Shown here piece by piece: positions 1-9,698 of a stretch of 64,000 nt of DNA. The DNA is taken from positions 349,873-413,872 of the forward strand of contig JADJNY010000007.1 of assembly GCA_016714045.1 (NCBI GenBank), in the 5' to 3' direction. The notes under the pieces were generated by a model. That model ran no database searches. It saw nothing but the letters and a program-made list of their open reading frames with translations, and had not been told where the DNA came from. The position numbers and the translations under genes are program-made. The first letter of the stretch is position 1. Each line of letters opens with the position of its first letter. This stretch comes from Planctomycetota bacterium (GTDB lineage: Bacteria > Planctomycetota > UBA1135 > GCA-002686595).

Positions 1-1173
1 TGCGCAGGGCCCGCGTCGACCGTCGGGGCGTCGTTGTCCGCGTTCACGGTGATCGTGACGGTGTCGACCGACGTGTTCGTGCCGTCGCTGACCGCGAACT
101 CGAACACGATGTCCGAGTTCGTGAGGCCTTCGGGTGCCGTGAATGTCGGCGACGCCGCGTTCGCGTCGCTCAACACGACGGTCGGCCCGCTGACCTGCGT
201 CCAGGTGTACGTGAGCGCCTGACCTTCGACGTCGGAGCCCGAACCGCTCAACGTCACGACTTCGAGCTCGTCCACGCTCTGCGCCAGCCCCGCTTCGGCC
301 GTCGGCGCGTCGTTGTCGGCGTTGACCGTGATCGTGACGGTGTCGACCGACGTGTTCGTGCCATCGCTGACGGCGAGCTCGAAGACGATGTCTGAGTTGG
401 CAAGGCCCTCTGGCGCCGTAAACGTCGGCGCGGCCGCGTTCGCGTCGCTGAGCACGACGCTCGGGCCCGAGACCTGCGTCCACGTGTAGGTGAGCGCCTG
501 ACCCTCGACATCCGAGCCCGTTCCACCGAGCGTGACGACGTCGAGCTCGCCCACGCTCTGCGCCGGTCCCGCTTCAGCGATCGGCGCGTCGTTGTCGGCG
601 TTGACGGTGATCGTGACGGTGTCGACGGACGTGTTCGTGCCGTCGCTGACGGCGAGCTCGAAGACGATGTCCGAGTTCGCGAGGCCCTCAGGCGCCGTGA
701 ACGTCGGCGACGCCGCGTTCGCGTCGCTCAACACGACGCTGGGCCCGCTGACCTGCGTCCACGTGTACGTGAGCGCTTCGCCTTCGTCGGAGCCCGAACC
801 GCTCAACGTGACGACATCGAGCTCGTCCACGCTCTGCGCAGGTCCGGCTTCCGCCGTCGGCGCGTCGTTGTCGGCGTTGACGGTGATCGTGACGGTGTCG
901 ACCGACGTGTTCGTCCCGTCGCTGACCGCGAGCTCGAACACGATGTCCGAGTTCACGAGCCCTTCCGGCGCGGTGAAGGTCGGCGCGGCCGAGTGCGCGT
1001 CGACGAGCGCGACGGCCGGTCCGCTCATCTGTGTCCACGTGTAGGTGAGCGCCCCTCCTTCTGGGTCCGTTCCGAGGCCGCCGAGCGCGACGGTCTGGCC
1101 CTCCGTGACGCTCTGCATGGGCCCAGCGTCGGCCGACGGTGCGTCGTCGTTCGCTTGGACGGTGATCGTCACC
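1..1173 (-). repeat. Near-identical 279-bp tandem repeats coding Ig-like units
   Basis: The block beginning gtgtcgacc(g) recurs at 61, 340, 619 and 895, with a diverged copy at 1174. Spacings are 279, 279, 276 and 279 bases, that is 93 codons; the 276 spacing comes from one missing codon. The copies between 1 and about 1000 are much closer to each other in DNA than to the copies at 3480-5990, which points to recent tandem duplication or gene conversion inside the coding region. Confidence 0.85.
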
Positions 1174-4100
1174 GAGTCGACCGACGTCGTCGTGCCGTCG
1201 GAGACGGCGAGCTCGAACACGAGGTCCGTGTTCGCAAGTTCGTCCGGCGCGGTGAAGGTGGGGGCTGCGGCATGCGCGTCGCTCAGCACGACCGCCGGTC
1301 CGCTCACCTGCGTCCAGGTGAACGTGAGAGCGCCGTTCTCGGGATCCGAGCCCGAGCCCGCGAGCGTGACCAGCGCGTTCTCCTCGACCGTCTGCGCCGG
1401 TCCCGCCTGCGCCGTCGGCGCGTCGTCGTCGGCGGCGAGCGCGACCTCGACCGTGCTCGTCACGGTGTTCGTTCCGTCCGACACGGCGAGTTGGAACGTG
1501 AGCGTCGCGTTCGCGACCTGCTCGGGCGCCGTGAAGGTCGCGCTGGCCGAGTTCGCGTCTGCCAGCGCGACGGCCGGACCTCCGACCTGCGTCCATTGAT
1601 ACGTGAGCGGTTCGCCCTCGGGGTCGGTGGCGGAGCCCGCCAGCGTGACCTGGTCGCCTTCGTCGACGGACGCCGGCGCCGTGACGTCCACGACCGGCGG
1701 ATCGCTCGCGTACGACCACGCGCCGGTCGTCCCGTCGTAGTGGAGCTCTCGCGCGTACGAGAACGTGCGCGTCGTGTCCTCGATCCCGTCGACGATGCGC
1801 ACGGTGCCCTGCACGGCCCCGGTGTGGAGGAGCCCGGTGTAGCCGCCGGGCGCGGAGAGCGTCCCGAGGTCGCCGCCGATTTCGAAATCGCTCGTCGACG
1901 CTCCGGCCACGTCGATCGTGCCGATGTTGCCGGCGACCAGGACGTCGCCGGTGAGGCTGCCCTCGACGTCGAGGGAGCCGACATCGCCGCCCACGACGAG
2001 CGGAGCCGCCACGCTGCCGCTCACGCGCAACTCGCCGAGGTCGCCGTCGACGGTGATCGGGCCGCAGGCGCTCGTGCTGTGTCCGCCCTCGTCGCTGACG
2101 ACGAGGCTCGCGACGTCACCATGCGCGAGGACGGACCCCGTGATGCCGAGCTGTCCGAGGGTGACAGCGCCGGCGTTCGCGCCGAGCGTCACGGCGCCGT
2201 CGACGAGTCCATTGACGCACACGGTGGTCGCCGCGCCGTCGAGTAGGAGTGCGCCGGAGCTCCCGATCCCTCCCGTGAGTTCCACGAGCCCGGTGGTGCC
2301 CGCGATGTGGAGCGCGCCGTCGAGCGTCTCCGGTGCGCGTAGGGTCGTCAGGTTCCCGCCGACCTCGAGGGTGCCCGCGAACGGACGCTCCCCGTGGAAC
2401 GCGATCGAACTCGCGTCGCCTTCGACGCGCAGGACCCCGCCCGCCGCGAGCCCGTCGAGTTCGAGGCTCGGCAGGTCACCCTGCACGACGACGGACCCGC
2501 CGGTGCCGACGATCCCATCGAGGATCAGGTGGGACGCCGAGTCCACCGTAAAGGAGCCCGTGACGTCGCCGCCGAAGGTGAGCTCGGTGACCGCGGCCTG
2601 CACGTCCATCCCAGACGACAGGCCCCCGTCGATGACAAGCGCAGCGACGGTCCCGTGCTCCCCGTCGACGGTCAGGCGGGTGAGTTCGGCACCCGCCGCC
2701 ACGTGGATCGAGCCGAGGTCGACGTTGCTCTCGATCGCACCGAGGGCGCCGGTGACGGTGAGGCCCGTCACGTCGAGGTCCGAGCCCGATCGATCCTCGA
2801 TCCGCAGGACCGTCGTGCCGTCGGTGCCCGACTGGCCCGTGAGCGACACCGTGCCGGTGTCGAAGTCGTAGCCGAGCGTCACCGACCCCGCGCCAGTGAG
2901 CGCGACGGAGAAGAGCTCGTCCCCCGCGAGCACGGTGTGCGTGCCGGCGGTCTGGGTCCAGGTCGTGTCCGCATGGAGCACGTCGATCGTGCCGTCCGCC
3001 GTCTCGATCGCGTCGAGGCCGTCGAACTCGACGACGAACGCCCCGCCGCCATCGAGCGCGACGGTCACACTCGTCCCGGTGGGCGAGAAGGTGAGGTCCT
3101 CGAGCGCGAATGCGCCGAGATCGAGCGTGTCGTCGCCCGCGCCGCCGTGGAACTCGTACGTGGCGCCAGCGACCGGTTGGGAGAGACCGAACGTGTCGTC
3201 GTACGCGCTCCCGATCGCGCCTTCGATGTCCGACAGCGTGTCCGTGCCCGCGCCGTGCGTGTCCTGCGCGCTCGTGTTCGTCACGTCGACGGTCACCGCC
3301 GCGGGAGCGTCCGAGTAGTCGGCGAGATCGCGCCCGGCGCCGCCGAGGAGCAGGTCGTCGCCGGGACCGCCGCGCAAGACGTCGTCGCCGTCGCCGGCGT
3401 CGATCACGTCGTTGCCGACGCCGGAGTTCAGCGTGTCGTTGCCTGGCGTGGACGACAACACGTCGTCGCCGCTCGTGCCGTACGTGACGCGCGGCTCGAC
3501 TTGGATCGTGACCGTGTCGACCGAGGTCGTCGAACCGTCGGAGACCGCGAGCTGGAACACCAGCGTCGCGCTCGCCGTGAGGTCGGGCGGCGTGAAGGTG
3601 GGCGACGTGCTCGTCGCGTCGGAAAGCGCGACGGTCGGGCCGGAGAGCTGCGTCCACGCGTACGTCAGCGGCGCGCTTTCGGGATCGGTCGCCGCGCCCG
3701 CGAGCGTCACGACCTCGTCCTCGAAGACGGACTGCGCGGGCCCCGCGTCCGCGGACGGCGTATCGTCGTCCGCGTTGACGAGGATCGTGACCGTGTCCAC
3801 CGCTGTGTTCGTTCCGTCGGAAACGGACAGCTGGAAGACGAGCTCCGTGTTCGCCACGAGGTCCGGGGCCGTGAACGTGGGGGAGGCCGAGCTTGCGTCG
3901 CTCAGCGCGACGACCGGTCCGCCGATCTGCGTCCACGCGTAGGTCAGCACGGCGCCCTCGGGATCCGAGCCCGCGCCGCCCAGCGTCACGAGCTCGTTCT
4001 CGTCGACGGACTGCGGCGAACCGGCCTCGGCCGTCGGCGCGTCGTCGTCCGCGTTCACGGTGATCGTCACGGTGTCGACGGACGTGTTCGTGCCGTCGCT

Positions 4101-7100
4101 CACCGAGAGCTGGAGCATGACGTCCGTGTTCGCGACACCCTCTGGCGCCGTGAACGTCGGCGTCGCCGTGTGCACGTCGCTCAGGACCACCGTCGGGCCG
4201 GCGATCTGCGTCCAGGTGTAGGTCAGCGCTGCGCCCTCGGGGTCCGTGCCCGAGCCCGCGAGGACGACGAGGGCACCCTCGGCTGCGGACTGCGCCGAGC
4301 CGGCTTCTGCCGTCGGCGCGTCGTTCGAGGCCGAGACCGAGATCGTGACCGTGTCCACGGAGGTCTGCGTCCCATCGCTCACCGCGAGCTCGAACGTCAG
4401 GTTCGAATTCACGAGCCCTTGCGGGGCCGTGAAGGTCGGCGCTGCGGCGTGCGCGTCGCTGAGCACCACGGTCGGGCCGCTCGTCTGGGTCCACGTGTAC
4501 GTGAGCGCCTGCCCCTCGGGGTCGACGCCAGAGCCCGAGAGCGCGACGGTTTCGCCTTCGAGGACCGCTTGCGCCGGTCCGGCCTCCGCCGTGGGCGCGT
4601 CGTCGTCCGCGTTCACGGTGATCGTCACCGTGTCGACGGAAGTGTTCGTTCCGTCGCTGACGGCGAGCTGGAACACCACGGCGGAGTTCACGACGCCTTG
4701 CGGCGCGGTGAACGTCGGCGTCGCGGAGTGTGCTTCGCTCAGGACGACGGTGGGGCCGCTCGTCTGCGTCCACGTGTACGTAAGCGCGCGGCTCTCCGGG
4801 TCGGTCCCCGAACCGCTGAGAGCGACCACGGTGCCCTCGTCGACCACCTGCGCCGGACCGGCCTCCGCCGTGGGGGCGTCGTCGTCCGCGTTGACCGTGA
4901 TCGTGACCACGTCCGAGGCCGTGAGCGCGCCGTCCGAAACGACGAGCTGCAGCACGATGGAGCTGTTCGCGACACCCTCCGGGGCGGTGAAGCTGGGCGC
5001 GGCCGAGGTCGCGTTGCTCAGCACGACCGTCGGGCCGGAGACCTGCGTCCACTGGTAGGTGAGTGGATCGCCGTCGGGGTCCGTCCCCGAGCCCGACAGG
5101 GTCACGGTCTGTCCCTCCGCGACGGTCTGCGCCGAGCAGGCCGACGCCGTCGGGGCATCGGGGTCCGCGTTCACGGTGATCGTCACGGTGTCGAGGCTCG
5201 TGTTCGTGCCGTCGCTCGCGGCGAGCTGGAACACGAGCGTCGCGTTGCTCTGTCCCTGCGGGGCCGAGAACGTCGGGCTCGCGGCGTGCACGTCGCTCAA
5301 CACCACGGGCGTGCCCGCGATCTGCGTCCACGTGTACGTGATCCCCTGCCCCTCGGGGTCCGTGGCGGAGCCACCGAGCGTCACAGGTTCGCCTTCGTTC
5401 ACGAGCTGCGGCGAGCCCGCGTCGACGGTTGGCGCGTCGTCGTTCGCCTCGATCGTGATCGTGACCGTGTCGATCGTGGTCGTGAACCCATCGGAGACCG
5501 CGAGCTGGAAGCGCACGTCCGTGTTCGCGACGCCCTCCGGCGCGGCGAAGGTCGGGTTGGGGCCGATCGTGCTCGAGAGCTGGACCGTCGGCCCGGAGAG
5601 TTGCGTCCACGTGTACGTGAGCGCGGCGCCCTCGGGATCGCTCGCGCTGCCGGCGAGGACGACGGTCGCGCCCTCCGCGACGCTCTGGTCCGAGCCCGCG
5701 TCGACGATGGGAGCGTCGTTCTGCGCGTTGACGAGCACGGTGACCGTGTCCGTCGTCGTCGAGTGCCCGTCGGAGACGGAGAGCTCGAAGACGATCTCCG
5801 TGTTCGAGACGCCCTGCGGTGAGGTGAACGTCGGCGTCGCCGAGTGCGCGTCGCTGAGCACGACGGACGGGCCCGACACCTGCGTCCACGAGTAGCTCAG
5901 GGTCGCCCCCTCGGGATCGTGGCTCTGGGTGGCGTCGAGGGCGACCGTGGCGGCCTCGGAGACGAGCTGGTTCGCGCCCGCATCCGCCTCCGGCGGGAAG
6001 TCGGTCGCGTCGATGCTGCCGTCGCTGAAGACGATCGTCGTGACGTTCGTGTACTCGATCGTGAAGGTCTGTCCGGAGCCGAGCGTCAGCGAGAGCGTCA
6101 AGTGCCCAGCGCCCTGCGTGAGGTCCGCCTGCGCGAGGGAGAACTGCGAGAGGTCGATCGTGTTCGTCCCCGCGCCGCCGTCGACGGTGTACGTCGCGCC
6201 CGCGACCGGGTTCGCGAAGACGAACGTGTCGTCGCCCGTGCTTCCCTGAACGCCCTCGAAACCGGAGAGCGTGTCCACGCCGGCGCCGACCGTGTCCTGC
6301 GCCGCCGTGCTCGTGAGGTCGACGCGCACGCCGCTCGCCGAGCCCGAGTAGCTCACGGTGTCCGTGCCGAGACCGCCGCTGAGCGTGTCGTTGCCTTCGC
6401 CGCCTTCGAGCCGGTCGTCGCCGGTCCCGCCCGTGAGGACGTTCGCGTTCGCATCGCCGACGAGCGTGTCTGAGTGCGCGGAGCCCGTGACGTTCTCCAT
6501 CCCGCTCAGCGTGTCGGTGCCGGCGCCGACGGTGTCCTGCGCGCTTGTGAGCGCGAGGTTGACCGTCACGCCAGAGCCGGCGTCGGAGTAGTCGGCCGTG
6601 TCCGTGCCCGCGCCGCCTACCAGCGTGTCGTTGCCCGTGCCGCCGCGCAGCGTGTCGTTGCCCGCGTCGCCGCTCAACGTGTCGCTGCCCGCGCCGCCGA
6701 TCAGGACGTTGTTCGCCGTACTGCCGGTCAGCGTGTCGGCGGAGCTCGATCCGGTCAGGTTCTCGATCGTCGTGAGCGTGTCCGTACCCGCGCCGCCGGT
6801 GTTCTGCGACGTGGTGACGGCGAGGCTGACGCTGATGCCGGACGCGGCGTCGGAGTAGTCGGCCGTGTCGACGCCGGAGCCGCCCGTGAGCGTGTCGTTG
6901 CCCGCGCCGCCGCGCAGGGTGTCGTTGCCCGACCCGCCGCTCAGCATGTTGTTGCCCGAATCGCCGGTCAGGGTGTCGGCGCCGGTGCCCCCGGTGACGT
7001 TCTCGATCCCCGACAGCGTGTCCGTCCCTGCCCCGACGGTGTTCTGCGCCGTGGTCACGGAGAGGTCGACCACGACGCTGGCCTTCATGTCGCTGTAGTC

Positions 7101-8366
7101 GGCCGTGTCCGTCCCCGAGCCGCCGACCAGCGTGTCGTCGCCCGCGCCGCCGCGCAGCGTGTCGTTGCCGGACTCCCCGGACAGGACGTCGTTCCCTGCG
7201 CCGCCGACGAGGCGGTTCGCGGCCGAGTCGCCGGTCAGCGTGTCCGCCCAGGCCGTCCCCGTGACGTACTCGAAGTTCCGAATCGTGTCGGTTCCGCCGC
7301 CGCCGGTGTTCTGGGCGTTGTTCGTGCCCAGGTCGACCGTGACGCCGCTCGTCACGTCGGTGTAGTCGAGGGTGTCCGTGCCCGACCCGCCGTCGAGCAC
7401 GTCGTCGCCGAGTCCGCCGCGCACGACGTCGTTCCCGCCCCCGGCTGTGATCGTGTCGTTGCCCGCGCCGCCGTAGAGCGTGTTCGCGCCCGACGTGCCC
7501 GTGAGCGTGTCGTTGCCCGTCCCGGCGTACACGCTCTCGATGCCCGAGAGCGTGTCCGTGCCGCCCGCGCCCGTGTTCTGCGCGCCGGAGCTCGTCAGGT
7601 CGACGGTGATGCTCCCCGTCATGTCGCGGTAGTCGGCCGTGTCCGTGCCCGCTCCGCCGATCAACGTGTCGTCGCCGAGCCCGCCCTTGAGGACGTCGTT
7701 GCCCGCGTTGCCGGTGAGCACGTTGTTCCCCGCGTCGCCCGTGAGCGTGTCCGAGTTCGTGCCGCCCGACACGTTCTCGACGCCCGTGAACGTGTCCGTG
7801 CCGTCCCCGGTGACCTGCGCCGTCGTCACGGACAGATTGACGGTGATCTTGGCCGTGTTCGCGGAGAAGTCCGCGGTGTCCGTGCCCGCGCCGCCGACGA
7901 AGGCGTCGTTCCCAGCTCCTCCGACGAGCGTGTCGTTGCCGGCCCCGCCGTCGAGCGTGTCGTTCCCGAGCCCGCCCGAAAGGAGGTCGTTCCCGTCCTC
8001 GCCGAAGAGCGCGTCGTTTCCGTCACCGCCGGTGAGCGCGTCATTGCCGAGCCCGCCGTAGAGCGTGTCATTTCCCGCTCCGGCGTCCGCCGTGTCGTCG
8101 GCGGAGTCCCCCGTGAACAGGTCGTCGCCCGCCGTCGGACCCGCGATCGCCGCGAGCGTGGCCGCGTCGGTCCACGTGGCCGACATCAAGATGCGAGCTT
8201 CGAGACTCTCGACTCCGAGCGGGGCGCGCGGCGTGGGGGCCGACTCCGCAGGCGGCGGAGCACCCTTGCCGCCCGGCGTCGTGCGAGCTGCGTCGGACGT
8301 CGATGGCGTGTCGAGCGGGCGCGCGGGGAGCGGCGCGGGGACGTCGGGGAGATCGTCGTGAGCCAT
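1..8366 (-). CDS. Giant LEPR-XLL exported protein with RTX calcium-binding and Ig-like repeats (C-terminus beyond window)
   Basis: One frame is open from the ATG at 8364-8366 to the left edge, 2788 codons, so the C-terminus is missing. I checked the frame at both ends and at several internal repeats. Residues 1-50 are Pro/Ala-rich; residues 54-63 (SLEARILMSA) match the LEPR-XLL motif of planctomycete exported giants. RTX nonapeptides (GGxGNDTLx), which bind calcium outside the cell, fill about residues 90-710: first seven in a row, then blocks of 80-90 residues. Nine Ig/PKD-like units of about 93 residues (core TWTQVSGP, end VTITVNADND) follow, then a short second RTX patch near 3340-3480. 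A solenoid-like stretch of short GDxGxLxVxGS repeats lies at about 1740-3330, and at least six more Ig-like units reach the edge. It is probably a surface adhesin or matrix protein. The HlyD-like gene 48 bases upstream is probably co-transcribed. Confidence 0.9.
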   Translation of the reverse strand, partial: MAHDDLPDVPAPLPARPLDTPSTSDAARTTPGGKGAPPPAESAPTPRAPLGVESLEARILMSATWTDAATLAAIAGPTAGDDLFTGDSADDTADAGAGNDTLYGGLGNDALTGGDGNDALFGEDGNDLLSGGLGNDTLDGGAGNDTLVGGAGNDAFVGGAGTDTADFSANTAKITVNLSVTTAQVTGDGTDTFTGVENVSGGTNSDTLTGDAGNNVLTGNAGNDVLKGGLGDDTLIGGAGTDTADYRDMTGSITVDLTSSGAQNTGAGGTDTLSGIESVYAGTGNDTLTGTSGANTLYGGAGNDTITAGGGNDVVRGGLGDDVLDGGSGTDTLDYTDVTSGVTVDLGTNNAQNTGGGGTDTIRNFEYVTGTAWADTLTGDSAANRLVGGAGNDVLSGESGNDTLRGGAGDDTLVGGSGTDTADYSDMKASVVVDLSVTTAQNTVGAGTDTLSGIENVTGGTGADTLTGDSGNNMLSGGSGNDTLRGGAGNDTLTGGSGVDTADYSDAASGISVSLAVTTSQNTGGAGTDTLTTIENLTGSSSADTLTGSTANNVLIGGAGSDTLSGDAGNDTLRGGTGNDTLVGGAGTDTADYSDAGSGVTVNLALTSAQDTVGAGTDTLSGMENVTGSAHSDTLVGDANANVLTGGTGDDRLEGGEGNDTLSGGLGTDTVSYSGSASGVRVDLTSTAAQDTVGAGVDTLSGFEGVQGSTGDDTFVFANPVAGATYTVDGGAGTNTIDLSQFSLAQADLTQGAGHLTLSLTLGSGQTFTIEYTNVTTIVFSDGSIDATDFPPEADAGANQLVSEAATVALDATQSHDPEGATLSYSWTQVSGPSVVLSDAHSATPTFTSPQGVSNTEIVFELSVSDGHSTTTDTVTVLVNAQNDAPIVDAGSDQSVAEGATVVLAGSASDPEGAALTYTWTQLSGPTVQLSSTIGPNPTFAAPEGVANTDVRFQLAVSDGFTTTIDTVTITIEANDDAPTVDAGSPQLVNEGEPVTLGGSATDPEGQGITYTWTQIAGTPVVLSDVHAASPTFSAPQGQSNATLVFQLAASDGTNTSLDTVTITVNADPDAPTASACSAQTVAEGQTVTLSGSGTDPDGDPLTYQWTQVSGPTVVLSNATSAAPSFTAPEGVANSSIVLQLVVSDGALTASDVVTITVNADDDAPTAEAGPAQVVDEGTVVALSGSGTDPESRALTYTWTQTSGPTVVLSEAHSATPTFTAPQGVVNSAVVFQLAVSDGTNTSVDTVTITVNADDDAPTAEAGPAQAVLEGETVALSGSGVDPEGQALTYTWTQTSGPTVVLSDAHAAAPTFTAPQGLVNSNLTFELAVSDGTQTSVDTVTISVSASNDAPTAEAGSAQSAAEGALVVLAGSGTDPEGAALTYTWTQIAGPTVVLSDVHTATPTFTAPEGVANTDVMLQLSVSDGTNTSVDTVTITVNADDDAPTAEAGSPQSVDENELVTLGGAGSDPEGAVLTYAWTQIGGPVVALSDASSASPTFTAPDLVANTELVFQLSVSDGTNTAVDTVTILVNADDDTPSADAGPAQSVFEDEVVTLAGAATDPESAPLTYAWTQLSGPTVALSDATSTSPTFTPPDLTASATLVFQLAVSDGSTTSVDTVTIQVEPRVTYGTSGDDVLSSTPGNDTLNSGVGNDVIDAGDGDDVLRGGPGDDLLLGGAGRDLADYSDAPAAVTVDVTNTSAQDTHGAGTDTLSDIEGAIGSAYDDTFGLSQPVAGATYEFHGGAGDDTLDLGAFALEDLTFSPTGTSVTVALDGGGAFVVEFDGLDAIETADGTIDVLHADTTWTQTAGTHTVLAGDELFSVALTGAGSVTLGYDFDTGTVSLTGQSGTDGTTVLRIEDRSGSDLDVTGLTVTGALGAIESNVDLGSIHVAAGAELTRLTVDGEHGTVAALVIDGGLSSGMDVQAAVTELTFGGDVTGSFTVDSASHLILDGIVGTGGSVVVQGDLPSLELDGLAAGGVLRVEGDASSIAFHGERPFAGTLEVGGNLTTLRAPETLDGALHIAGTTGLVELTGGIGSSGALLLDGAATTVCVNGLVDGAVTLGANAGAVTLGQLGITGSVLAHGDVASLVVSDEGGHSTSACGPITVDGDLGELRVSGSVAAPLVVGGDVGSLDVEGSLTGDVLVAGNIGTIDVAGASTSDFEIGGDLGTLSAPGGYTGLLHTGAVQGTVRIVDGIEDTTRTFSYARELHYDGTTGAWSYASDPPVVDVTAPASVDEGDQVTLAGSATDPEGEPLTYQWTQVGGPAVALADANSASATFTAPEQVANATLTFQLAVSDGTNTVTSTVEVALAADDDAPTAQAGPAQTVEENALVTLAGSGSDPENGALTFTWTQVSGPAVVLSDAHAAAPTFTAPDELANTDLVFELAVSDGTTTSVDSVTITVQANDDAPSADAGPMQSVTEGQTVALGGLGTDPEGGALTYTWTQMSGPAVALVDAHSAAPTFTAPEGLVNSDIVFELAVSDGTNTSVDTVTITVNADNDAPTAEAGPAQSVDELDVVTLSGSGSDEGEALTYTWTQVSGPSVVLSDANAASPTFTAPEGLANSDIVFELAVSDGTNTSVDTVTITVNADNDAPIAEAGPAQSVGELDVVTLGGTGSDVEGQALTYTWTQVSGPSVVLSDANAAAPTFTAPEGLANSDIVFELAVSDGTNTSVDTVTITVNADNDAPTAEAGLAQSVDELEVVTLSGSGSDVEGQALTYTWTQVSGPTVVLSDANAASPTFTAPEGLTNSDIVFEFAVSDGTNTSVDTVTITVNADNDAPTVDAGPA
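6230..8100 (-). repeat. RTX (hemolysin-type) calcium-binding nonapeptide array
   Basis: On the minus strand this stretch encodes repeated G-G-x-G-N-D-x-L-x units. Seven are consecutive near the N-terminal end (about 7900-8090). They are then grouped in blocks that each end in a GTDTADYS-like strand and an SLTVTTAQ/TLSGVENL-like segment; block boundaries are visible near 7631, 7361, 7097, 6857 and 6593. The pattern is that of calcium-binding parallel beta-rolls of RTX proteins. Confidence 0.9.
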
Positions 8367-8414
8367 GGAGCTCGGCCTCGGGACCGCGCGGCCGGAGCGC
8401 GTGGAGGGGGTGGA

Positions 8415-9263
8415 TCAGGGTGCGAGCCGCACCCGGCAGCGCAGGCCGGTGGGCAGCGCGAGGTTGGGGTTCGGCAACTCGAGGCGCGTGACGAAGGTCG
8501 CGCTGGCGGTGTCGATCGAACGCGAGACCGCGGTGACGCGGGCTTCGCGCCAACGCCCCGGTTCGCTCTCGGCCTCGACGTCGGCACGATCGCCCACGTG
8601 GAGGTCGCTCCAGAGACGCAGCGGCAGTGTCACCTCGACGCGCAAGGGATCGAGCGCGGCGATCCGCACGATCGCCGGTTGCGAGCGGCCGACGTACTCG
8701 CCCGCCGCGAGCAAACGCTCGACGACGACGCCCGCGATCGGAGCGACGACCGTGTCGCGTTCGAGTTCGAGGAGCGCGCGATCGCGCTCGAGCGCGGCGA
8801 GCCGGTGCTTCTCCGCAGCCGCGAGCAAGTCGACCTCGGCGAGCCGGCGGCGCTGCGCGAAGTCGTCGCGCTCGGATTCGGGGAGGAGCTTCTCGTCGTA
8901 GAGCGCGGCGCGGCGCGCGACTCGCTCGTCGATGTCGGCGATCGTCGCCCGGGCCCGTGCTTCGTCCGCCGTCGACGCGAGGCGCTCCTCGGCGAGTGCG
9001 AGGGCGAGCGCGTCGACGCGCGGATCGAGCCGCGCGACGGGATCACCGGCCGCGACCACCGCCCCGACGTCGAGCGCGACATCGATCAGGATGCCGTCCT
9101 TGGACGCAGCGACGAGCACGCTGTTGGACGGACCGACACGACCGTCGAAGGTGTCCGTCTGCGCGTCGTGTTGAGGCGTGGCCGCTTGGGTGGAGAAGTG
9201 CGTGGAGTGGGGAAGGAGGCACAGCGGAACGACGAGCGTTCCGGCGCACAGCCAGAGCTTCAT
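8415..9263 (-). CDS. HlyD/RND-type periplasmic adaptor (membrane fusion) protein
   Basis: 282 residues. The chosen ATG (9261-9263) begins MKLWLCAGTLVVPLCLL, a signal or anchor segment, and has AGGACGG a few bases upstream; longer in-frame starts lack such a segment. The protein shows the usual adaptor order: a lipoyl-like beta strand (SKDGILIDVALDVGAVVAAG), a long Ala/Glu/Arg-rich coiled-coil hairpin, the second lipoyl half (VVAPIAGVVVERLLAAGEYV), then beta-barrel and membrane-proximal parts. Such proteins bridge inner-membrane pumps to the cell exterior. No ABC ATPase, RND pump or TolC-like partner is seen nearby. Its stop lies 48 bases before the giant RTX gene, so a role in exporting that protein is plausible but inferred. 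Confidence 0.8.
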   Translation of the reverse strand: MKLWLCAGTLVVPLCLLPHSTHFSTQAATPQHDAQTDTFDGRVGPSNSVLVAASKDGILIDVALDVGAVVAAGDPVARLDPRVDALALALAEERLASTADEARARATIADIDERVARRAALYDEKLLPESERDDFAQRRRLAEVDLLAAAEKHRLAALERDRALLELERDTVVAPIAGVVVERLLAAGEYVGRSQPAIVRIAALDPLRVEVTLPLRLWSDLHVGDRADVEAESEPGRWREARVTAVSRSIDTASATFVTRLELPNPNLALPTGLRCRVRLAP

Positions 9264-9575
9264 GGGACCGTCCTGGGGTGGAGCCGGGCGGGACCTTCCC
9301 GCTTTCGGTCCCAGGAGGAGCGCGTCTGTAGCCGACCTCGCAAACGGCGCGGGCGCGTCCGCCCTCGACCCGTTCCGTCCGGCGTCGGTGGCCCGGCCGA
9401 GAGGCTCGTCCCGCCGCGACTGCAATGCGCGCTCTGGCTGGACTCGCTGCGTGGTCGCAGGACCGCGGGGCGCCCCCGTCGCTCACCTCGGTCGTCCGCC
9501 GCCCATCGGACTCCCGCTGGACGCCATGACAGCGGGGACCAGAAGCCGCGTGCCCGCCCCGCGTGTTGGCACGGG
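9264..9575. other. Non-coding stretch upstream of the HlyD-like gene
   Basis: 312 bases between the HlyD-like start and the tRNA-Ala terminator. Open frames here are GC-driven and show no recognisable protein. The promoter of the minus-strand hlyD/RTX pair should lie here, but no convincing -35/-10 pair was found. Confidence 0.4.
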
Positions 9576-9619
9576 AAAAAAAGACCGCCCGCGCAGGGCC
9601 TAGGCCCCGGCGCAGGCGG
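9576..9619 (-). terminator. Intrinsic terminator of tRNA-Ala
   Basis: Read on the minus strand, CCGCCTGCGC (from 9619) pairs with GCGCGGGCGG (ending 9585) with one G-U pair. An inner GGGCC/GGCCC stem extends it, and TCTTTTTTT follows directly. It sits just 3' of the tRNA gene. Confidence 0.85.
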
Positions 9620-9622
9620 TGA

Positions 9623-9698
9623 TGGTGGAGGATAGGGGGCTCGAACCCCTGGCCTCGACAATGCCATTGTCGCGCTCTACCAACTGAGCTAATCCCCC
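9623..9698 (-). tRNA. tRNA-Ala (anticodon GGC)
   Basis: A 76-base cloverleaf on minus. Acceptor GGGGGAT pairs with ATCCTCC (one G-U); D-arm GCTC/GAGC; anticodon stem CGACA/TGTCG with loop ATGGCAT, anticodon GGC reading GCC; T-arm AGGGG/CCCCT with loop TTCGAGC. CCA is encoded at 9623-9625. An intrinsic terminator follows. Confidence 0.97.

Noticed and set aside
2476..5889. Long minus-strand frame of 1137 codons overlapping the giant RTX gene.
   Set aside because: It is an out-of-frame, Arg/His-rich shadow of the repeats; the Ig-like frame that reads VTITVNADND is the real one.
1..8366. Regular repeats considered as CRISPR or satellite DNA.
   Set aside because: Period is a multiple of three, the units translate to Ig-like and RTX domains, and there are no unique spacers or cas genes.
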